Assembly: GCA_020205615.1 (NCBI GenBank)
Contig: CM035166.1
Span: 81,025,135 to 81,089,134, forward strand
Direction of reading: 5' to 3'
DNA from: Panax quinquefolius
Taxonomy: Eukaryota; Streptophyta; Magnoliopsida; Apiales; Araliaceae
DNA: 64,000 nt
Position numbers and translations under genes: made by a program. The notes below the pieces were generated by a model. It was not told the origin of the DNA and ran no database searches. It was given only the letters and a program-made list of their open reading frames with translations. Positions 55,668 through 64,000 of this stretch are shown one piece after another. Position 1 is the stretch's first letter, and every line of letters begins with the position of its first letter.

Positions 55668-58078
55668 CGTGGCGCCCCCAAAATTAGGTATCGTCACCCA
55701 TCTTGGGTCGCCACTTACATGGTACATAGATTCAAATCGACTTACTAATATAACTGTAGGTATGCAATCGACATAAAGCGTGAGTTTGAATACAAATATT
55801 GTCTACTAGATATTATACAAACTCAAAAGGAGTCCTCATTACAACTATTATCACACTATTTCACGAATAGTGAGGACTACTAATGCTATCCTCTGGACCA
55901 TTACTTACGTTCCCCGACTAAATCCATTTATATTCACATTTCACGAAGAGAACGAAGGAAAGAAAGGGTGAGCTCAACTAGCCCAAGAAGAAATATTATG
56001 ACTAAGATAATGCGAGAATAAATTATCATTAGCCTTCAACAGTGTTAAACCGATAAAATACAATAGACAACCCAGTTTAAGCTGCGGTGAATAAGCAATC
56101 CATTAAAAGAGTCAAGTAGAGAATAAAGTCTACTATCTTTTAGGTTTTAAAAGGTTTTCATCAATTTTTATCATTTGAGACTCGACAATAAATAAACCAC
56201 CACATCTAATCATCCTTGTACCACGATCAAGGATTTTCATCAAATTATCAATGGTCAAATGACTATCTGAATCACCCCCGGTCATAATCATACCAAAAAC
56301 TATCCATCAACGCATTACAGCCATTTGAGGACTTTTGTCACATCATTTATATCAAGTCATGATTATACCGAATGATCCCCGATCATAATCATACTAAGTT
56401 CATCTATGCACGTAAGCGAAAGATAACATAATATAATATGAGGATGATGACAATGACATAGTAATTCAATAAAACAAGTTCAAGAATTATTTAATCCATG
56501 AATTATTAACGTCCAAATTGTCAACATGATCTTTGTTTAGAGAGTAAAATTCAAGAATGATCGGAAGAATATTTCCATGAAAAGATATTGGATGAAACGC
56601 AAATATCAAGGATATTCTACTAATTTCATGGAGTATAGAAGTCAAAGTTTTAACCAATTTGGGTATAATAAAGAATGGAATAACAAAAGAAATCACCATG
56701 CATGCGGTGATTGCATAGACGGAGTTATTCCAACGAATAATAATAATGTAACCAGTCGGTGAAATTCACACCCAAGCGGGATGTTCCAACAGAATAATAA
56801 AGAGGCGGAACCGAGTCCGGTAAAACACATGCATGGATGTTCCAATGAGAATAATAAAGAGCGGAACCAGTGTCCTGTAAAACACACAGATGACGGATGT
56901 TCCAATGAATGATAAAGATGAACCCGGTCCGGTGTAAAAAACACATGCATGTGATGTTCCAATGAATAATAGAAGAATTTCACCAAGTATAGGGTAAACC
57001 ACAGCGTTATCAAAGTTATTCCAATGAATAATAAGCAATGGAATAACATAAGGATTTCACCAAGTATAGGGTATGCCATGTGTCACAGGTTATGTATAGG
57101 GTATGCCACTTTTACAAAAGTTATTCCAATGTAATAATAGTGAATGGAATAATGAAGTTCTCTTCAAGAAGAAAGAATAACACCCTTTACCGTAAAAGAA
57201 CCTGAATATAGAAATAGTGAAGTAGCGAGAACTCTCTTCTTCTTTCTATAATTTTCTCTTTATAGCTTCTCTCTATAATTTCTCTCTCTAGAGTTTCAAT
57301 GAATTCGTAAGAAAATAATGAAGGAATGAGCTTCTATTTATAGGAAAATGGAATGCATAGGTAACTAATCCATGAACGGTCCAGATTGATTTACTTTAAT
57401 CTGACGGTCCATATTTAAAGAAAAATCTTTTAAATAAAATATAATATATTCTATTTATATAAAAATATTTTACTATGCAAACACTATGCAATACTATGCA
57501 AAACAATATGCAAAACACTATGCAACACTATGCATAATAAAATATAATATATTCTATTTATAGAATAACTTTAATAAAGTATTCTATTTTATATAAAAAG
57601 ATGTTTACGCTTTTATTACGTTAATAATCTGAATAAAACAAAGCGTCATTATCGTTATAATAATTCATATTATTAATCGACAATAATGGAATCAAACTGA
57701 GTGACTTCTCACATAAGCATCAATAATCAATACCGTGTGCTACTATGCAACCACACGTATTACTGTACTTTTACTACCGAGTAGTTCAACAGTAACCACG
57801 GTAAAACTTCCGCCGTTATTTCAATAAAATATTTTTGTCGTTTTCTCAATCCGACAATAATTCTGTTGTGGGGTCCACCAATGATTGAGCCGTTGTACGA
57901 ATATTCCCTGCTAAATCGAATATTCCCCGACCAATCGAATATAATATAACCACTTGCATACTTTGCAAAATTTATAAATATTATCCACAACTATAATATT
58001 ATCTCAAATTCACACCATAATATAAAAAATTATTTTGACAAAATTTAAATCTTTATTGATAAAATCTGGGGTCTCACA
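55668..58078 (-). repeat. F LTR2 (5' LTR)
   Basis: 2411 bp, CGTGGCGCCCCCAAAATTAGG to CTGGGGTCTCACA, closely similar to LTR1, including the damaged first base. The minisatellite at 56725-56960 differs in unit number and sequence. Many one- to three-base indels separate it from LTR1. Confidence 0.88.
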
Positions 58079-58273
58079 GATATAACATCCTAAATCACTA
58101 AATAACATCTTATAACACTACTCTAAACAACAAATCACACAGATTACATAAATCATAAGGATCTAGCACGGCTTTAGGGTTTATACCTTTTATGCCTTCA
58201 ATTCTTGATTCTGCCCTTTGAATCTGATCTTGGAGAGCTAAGTGTTGATATTGGCTTAACTTTATAACTTAGT
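58079..58273. other. Unassigned flank
   Basis: 195 bp between F and LTR G. No gene, no repeat recognised. The phrase CTTCAATTCTTGATTCTG...GGAGAGCTAAGTG might belong to another LTR interior. Confidence 0.4.
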
Positions 58274-61069
58274 TGTGACAACCCGAAAATTTATAAAATC
58301 TTGAATGATTAGAATAAAGGTTAAAGAATAAAACCTAGATGAGAATTTGAGATTTATTTAAAATTTTCAAGTAAAACCTATATGGTTTTCTATTCGAATG
58401 AGAATATAGAAAATTTGGGTTACCAAATTCCAAAACCCTAGAAATGAATTTATATGTATTTGAATGAATATCAAGATAAGGTATTATGATACCTATAAAA
58501 TTTGATGTGAATTGAATAAGTATAAAGTCGTCAGTTAATACGATTAGCAATATGAAGGGAGTAATTTAAAACTCAAAATTTGAGTTAGAGATAGAATTTT
58601 GAAGCACGGAATGCTCGGTTGCATCCGGAACGTCATGTTTAGTCAGAATGGACAGTAAACACAAAATGTGTAAAGGTTGACTTTTAGTCAAAGTCAACAG
58701 TTGACTTTTTATGGAGAAAAGTCAAAATAAGTGTGAGAAGTGAAATATGTTATAATTATGTGAATTATGTATATGATTAAATAAATATACATTATATAAT
58801 GTGAATACATTTATTTTGTATATAAAAGTGAATTAAGAATTAAGTTATGTAACCTAATATGTATATTAGGTGTAATAATTAAATAACCTAAGAAGTTATA
58901 AATTGGGAGAATATTAGTATATAAATATATATACTAACATGAAGATATTTATTTTATATATCTCAAAATAATTAATTTTATAACCAAGTTTAATTGAGTT
59001 ATGAAATTAAAATGGCATAGTAAGGAATTTAATTTCTAGTGTGAGAAATAAAACCATAATTCAATGATTAGGGTAAAATAGAATTAAAAGTATTGGACTT
59101 TAATGATATCATAGCCCAATAATTTAAATAGAGTGCAAGAGAATTAAATTTAATGGACTAAAGAAGTTTTATTATTTAAACAAGCCCAATTAATTAATTA
59201 AGGGCAATTAAATTATTTAATCTAGCCCAATATATTATGTATGAGAGAAGTATTATATTGACCCAATTTAATTAGGGTTGAAAGCCCAAGTTGGTTGTTG
59301 TTAGTAAGTAAAACAAGTAAATTTGTTAGCTCAATGAGATTAATTAAGGGTCCAAACTAAGCCCACTTGGGGAAGAATAATAATATTAAAAATTATATTA
59401 AGTTAAGAGATATATTTTTTTTATTATTATCTCAAGTTATTAATTTTATAACTTAATTAAAACAAGTTTAGTTAGGTTATAGAATTTAATGTACAAGAGT
59501 GATGATTTAAATTCTAAATATTTGGAATGGATACCCTAATTAAATATTTGGGGTGAGATAAGATGGAAAGAATTTGATTATGTTAAATTACATAGCCCAA
59601 AGGATTAATTAAAAGCCCAAAGCTTAGCTCATTTTGTGATGGACATTCAATAAAGCAATTAAATAATAGTAAAAGATATGTGAGTGAGTCTAAGGCCACA
59701 TGGCCGGTAATATTAGGGGTGGAAAAAAGGAGGAGGTGTGAGGATATTTGTAACATATCTTAGATCTTAGATCTTATTTCTCTCTTATCCCTTATTTCTC
59801 ATTTTCCTTATTAGCGAACAAACAAAAGAGAGAGAAAGCCATGAGAAAGAAAAGAAAGAAACGGAAAAGTGCAAGAGAGAGAGAGAAACGTGAAAGGGAA
59901 ACCGAGAGGGGGAGAGAGAGAAGAGGAGCGGCAAGCCATGAAAGAAGGAAGGAGAAAGAAAAGAAGATCTTCCATGGATGAAGAAGAAAAAGAAAGAGAA
60001 AGAAAAAGGTATGAAATTATTTTCCTAAACTTTCCTCTAATTTATTTTTATTTGATGAAAGGGGGTTTTTGATTTGGATGTATAAAACCCTTTGATCTAT
60101 GTGTTTTTCATGGATTCAAGTATGGATCTACCCATATTGGGTATTGATTTGGTTGAAATCAAAAATAAAAATTTTCTAGTTTAGAAATCCAAAATTTCTA
60201 TTTACTTTGAAAATCCACCGTTTTAAATCTATAACTAATTTTTACGATCCGTCAAAGAGGGTGCTAGATATATGTGTTTACTAGTTAACCCAAGTGGTAG
60301 CACTCAAAAATGTTGAGTTTTCATGGTGTAGTGGCTGTGGAATCCAAAACAGTCCCGATTTTTGGAAAATAAAATAGGATTATTTTGGGGCAGTTTGAAA
60401 CGGGGGAAATTTCGTCCACTTTTTGTTCTTTAAAAATTCCAGAAAAATGTGGAGTAGTAATATCAGAAGTTTTACAGGTTGTGTAAAAATTTGAAAATTT
60501 GTGGCCATACGGTTTGAGAGTTATGGATTTTACGGTGAATGGCTATTTTTATGAAGCCACCCGAATAACTCTCTGTGTATAAGTCCAAAAATTACAAAAT
60601 ATTTACTGGATGTACATGTGTATAACAGGAACATACTGTAGAAATTTCAGAATGTTTGGAGTTAATCTCGATTTATGAAAAATCGAAGAATATTTGGCTA
60701 TTATGGACTATTTAAATATAGTAAATGGATTTTAAAAATTCCGGGAAAAATATATGTTCAATATGGAACTATATTATGTCAAATTCCAGAAAAGAAATAT
60801 TTTTGAAACTGATTTGGTATTTTTCATCTAAATGATAATAAATGGGTAAATGGATTTAATTAAATATATGATGTCCAAAAATATGAAAAATACGATTTAT
60901 GACTTAAGACCCTTGAGCGTGGCTTATGCAGATTTTTGGTGAAGTTTTGGGTCGGGTGTGAAGTGTTGTGATGTTTATGGCATTTTATAATGTTTAATGA
61001 GTTAATTAAGGAAAAGAAAACATTTGAACTAAATTATTTATTAATGTGATTAATGACTTAAATTATTGT
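58274..61069 (+). mobile_element. LTR G, 5' part (gypsy type)
   Basis: Starts TGTGACAACCCGAAAATTTA, a typical plant gypsy LTR start in plus orientation. AT-rich, with repeated AAGCCCAA-TTAATTAA phrases (59100-59650), a pyrimidine-rich promoter-like stretch (59770-59815) and a purine-rich, AGAGAGAAAG-type segment (59820-60010) as found in the transcribed part of LTRs. It continues into text on pale homologs of 53300-53700 (TCCAGAAAAATGTGG, GAATAACTCT). It is interrupted at 61070 by chromovirus A2, so its end is not seen. Confidence 0.6.
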
Positions 61070-62164
61070 TGTGACACCCCCAAAACAGGTATACATCACC
61101 TATTCTGAGTCGTCAAATACATGGTACAGAATACAAATATAACTTAATTATACAACTGTCGTGTAAAGTGCGACAAAACATAAGCTGTGAGTTTTAATAC
61201 AAATATTGTCGTCTAGACAATATACAAACTCAAATTCAATATTATTACATTTATTTTCCACTATTTCACTGAATAGTGAGGACTACTAATGCTATTATCT
61301 GGTCCGTCACTCCGTTCCCCGACTAGTCCCTGCTACGTTCTCATTTCCTGAAGAGAACAAGAAAAGTAAAAGGGTGAGCTCAACTAGCCCAGTAGAAAAT
61401 ATTATGACTAAAATAATGCAGAATATATTATCGTTAGCCTTCAACATTGTTAAAATGATACAATATAACAACCATCAAGTTTAACTGCAGCGGAACAAGC
61501 AATCCATTAAAAGAGTCAAGTAGAGAATAAAATCTACTATCTTTTATGATTTAAAAGGTTTTTCATCACTTTTATCATTTGGGACTCGACAATAAATAAT
61601 CCACATCATCGAATCACCACCTGCACTTTTCTGACCAAGGATATTCTTTAGTATCACGACCACAATTAGCCATGCACTACGGACCAAGAATATTTGTGTA
61701 TTCATTAATGGTCATGATCATGCCAACAACTGTCCATCAATGCATTACGGGCCAATGAGGACTTTTTCCACATCATTTGTAACATTACGATCATGATTAC
61801 ACCGAATAATCCCTGGTCATAATCATATCAAGTCCATCTATGCATTATAGGCCACAGATGACTTTCAACAAAACATAAACATGAGGATGATGACAATGAT
61901 ATAAGAATTCAATAAAACAAGTTCAAGAATTAATTTATCCAGGAACTAATAACGTCCAAATTGTCAACATGATATTGCTTTGTAGAATAAAATTCAAGAA
62001 TTCTCTGAAGAATATTTCCATGAAAAGATACTGGATGAAGCGCAAATATCAAGGATATTCCACTAATTTCATGGAGCATAGAAGTCAAAACATTAACCAA
62101 CTGAGTATAATAAGGAATGGAATAACAAAAGAAATCACCAGGCACGCGATAGGACCGCACAGGC

Positions 62165-62410
62165 AGGTTATTCCAACAGAATAATAAATAACGAAATCAG
62201 GTCCGGCGTAAAACGCACTGACAGGATATTCTAACAAAATAATAAAGATGGAATCAGTCCCAAAAGTAAAAGCATGCACGTGATATTCCAACAAAATAAT
62301 AAAGACGGAACTAGGTTCGACGTAGAACGCACAAACATGATGTTCCAACAGAATGATAAATAATGGAACCAGGTCCGGTGTAAACGCACAGACAGGATGT
62401 TCCAACAGAA
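62165..62410 (-). repeat. Minisatellite in A2 LTR, about 57-62 bp unit
   Basis: Four copies of GTTATTCCAACAGAATAATAA...GGAACCAGGTCCGGTGTAAAACGCACAGAC, the same unit as at 1700-2040 (inverted), 50513-50750 and 56725-56960. Confidence 0.8.
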
Positions 62411-62719
62411 TGATAAAGAATAGAATAACAGAAGAATTTCACCAAGTATAGGGTATCCAGCATGACAAAGTTATTCCAATGAATAATAAAGAATGGAATA
62501 ACAGAAGTTCTCTTCATGGATAAGAAAGAAATAATACTCCCTACCTTGGAAAAATTGGATACTGGAATAGTGAGGTAGCAGACTTCTCTTCTTCTTTCTC
62601 TCTATAATTTCTCTCTATAATAATCGCTCTAAAGCTTTTGTGAATTGGTGAGAAATGAAGGAAGAATGAGCTTCTATTTACAGGAAAATATAGTTTCGAT
62701 ACTTGCACGTTTTGGGGCT

Positions 62720-62975
62720 CGAAAAATTACAGTACAATACCTCCAACTTTTCCTTTATTTTTAATTTAGTCATGGAAGTATTATCAAACTTGCACCACCT
62801 CCCCTAATAGTAAATAATGTGAATCAATAGTTCAATCATGTGAAAAATATGAATTACAGTATAGTACCTCCATCTATACCTCCATTTTTAACTTAGTTAT
62901 GCAAGTATTATCAATCTTGCACCAACTCCCATAATAATAAATAATGTGATTTAATAGTACACACATGTGAATAAA
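62720..62975. repeat. About 127-bp tandem duplication in A2 LTR
   Basis: Two degenerate copies (ATTACAGTA-AATACCTCCA...AAGTATTATCAAACTTGCACC...AATAATGTGA) start at about 62726 and 62853. The block is absent from the A LTRs. Confidence 0.75.
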
Positions 62976-63837
62976 TAGTTATATAAGCATGTGAATTAGT
63001 AGCAATTAATTGCTCATTTATCCGATAAATTACCCGATTTATCAATATAACCCCTAGACATCAATTATCATCGGAATAGATGTCGATTTCCACTAACACT
63101 AATAATCCCAACACAATAGAACTATCAAAATTCATTTTTAATCAACACAACTTATTCATAATTAATATTATAACTCACAATATTTAACAACCAGGTCGTT
63201 CCCAGGAAAGAGGGGGCTTTCCGATAAGAATTTCTCCTTATTGGCGCGCAATTAGGTGACCAAACCTCTCCTTGACAGAACTTCTAGACATTGTCAATAT
63301 TGCAAATAATAATATGAATAACTTTGTCGTCTCAATTATTGATTTAATAATATAAAATATTATACAAATGATACTGTGACAATAATTGAATCAATAATAT
63401 GAGAGATATGATGCGTGATTCTCGTAGCAATAATTGAGTATAAGCGAGTGACTTCTCACGTAAGCATCAATAATCAATACCGTGCTGCTACTATGCAACC
63501 ACGCCAGACATCGTATTTTTTTAACACCGGTGTTTTCAACAGCTTAACGGTAAAACTTCCACCGTTATTTTCATAAAGTATTTTTGTCATTTTCTCGATC
63601 CGATAATAATTCCGTTGTGGGGTTCCACCAATGATTGTCTTGTTATACGAATATTCCTGTTAAAACGAATATTCCCAGAGCTAATCGAATATTATATAAC
63701 AACTTGCGTACTTTTGCAAAATTTGTAAATATTACCCACAACTATAACATTATATCAAATCCACACCATAATATTCAAAATATATTTTGAAAATTTAATC
63801 TTTATTCAAAAGTTGGGGTCTTACAACCTCCCTTCTT

Positions 63838-64000
63838 ATGAAATTTCGTCCTCAAAATTAGGGTGCGCATTACTAGTATGTCGAAGAGGTAAGGATATCT
63901 TGATTTCATCTCGATTCTAACTCCTGTGTCATTTCTTCCACACCGTGGTTTCTCCACAAAACTTTGACTTGAGGTATAACCTTGGAGCGTAGAATATGAT
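63838..64000 (-). pseudogene. Chromovirus A2 chromodomain end of pol
   Basis: Nucleotide and protein similarity to 3668-3830 and 37150-37250: minus strand of GAGGTATAACCTTGGAGCG, ACTTTGACTTGAGG, CACCGTGGTTTCTCCACAAA, i.e. the VIPQVKVLWRNH region of the chromodomain. Cut by the window edge. Confidence 0.75.

Larger units (their letters stand above)
48087..58078 (-). mobile_element. Element F: tandem chromovirus derivative (LTR-internal-LTR-internal)
   Basis: Reading the minus strand: LTR2 (55668-58078), internal region with PBS, coiled-coil ORF, protease debris, foreign LTR and minisatellite, PPT (51855), LTR1 (49448-51854), a second PBS and a second copy of the coiled-coil ORF and protease debris (48087-49447). 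The two copies 48087-51854 and 54315-58078 are about 6.2 kb apart, in the same order and closely similar. An LTR with a PPT on one side and a PBS on the other is the signature of unequal LTR-LTR recombination between tandem copies. RT and integrase are absent. Confidence 0.8.
61070..64000 (-). mobile_element. Chromovirus A2: 3' LTR and start of pol (partial)
   Basis: The LTR spans 61070-63825 (TGTGACACCCCCAAAACAGG to GTTGGGGTCTTACA), then a PPT (minus strand AAGAAGGGAGGT) and a pol tail. The rest of the element lies right of the window. Closest in structure to the plus-strand LTR at 1491 and fragment D, with the same 57-62 bp minisatellite. Left flank ends AATTATTGT. No TSD check is possible. 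Confidence 0.88.

Noticed and set aside
59869..60072. Short highly charged plus-strand ORF
   Set aside because: Translation of a purine-rich GA-repeat tract in an LTR leader; low complexity, no homology signal.

Overview
This window is a repeat-rich, intergenic piece of a large plant nuclear genome, most likely a eudicot. I cannot name the species. It is AT-rich and I found no host gene, tRNA or rRNA. Almost every base belongs to nested Ty3/gypsy LTR retrotransposons. The families are plant-specific: chromoviruses with a C-terminal chromodomain (Tekay/Del-like), a 20.7-kb Tat/Retand-Ogre type element with antisense extra genes, a non-autonomous Athila-like element with only a gag remnant, and a Stowaway MITE.

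Layout, left to right. 1-1490 is an AT-rich LTR-like tail, possibly copia. 1491-3114 is a plus-strand chromovirus LTR lying head to head against the 3' LTR end (3115-3651) of a minus-strand chromovirus, D, whose pol remnant runs to 6033. D is broken at the RT active-site codons by LTR C (6034-6645, probably resuming at 46827). C is broken by LTR B (6646 to about 46821). B was hit twice: by the Tat/Retand element (7022-27678, TSD AATAA) and by chromovirus A (28033-44504). A was hit twice in turn: by a Stowaway MITE in its 3' LTR (29683-30095, TSD TA; the empty site survives in A's other LTR) and by the non-autonomous element (31083-37147, TSD TGAGG) in the last codons of its pol gene. 48087-58078 is a tandem LTR-internal-LTR-internal structure (F). 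Its gag position is occupied by an acidic coiled-coil ORF. 58274-61069 is another LTR (G), interrupted by the 3' LTR and pol end of a chromovirus (A2, 61070-64000) that leaves the window.

The elements do not cooperate. They are layered insertions, and all gag-pol genes seen here carry stops, frameshifts or lost catalytic residues. The most unusual content is the Retand-type element, with two antisense gene modules (a plant mobile domain and a DUF7745-like domain with 14-residue repeats) and a duplicated gag CxxxH...C module. Next are the coiled-coil ORF in place of gag in F, a 57-bp minisatellite open on both strands, and the MITE with its exact empty site. Protein family names come from motif recognition by eye; no database search was run.
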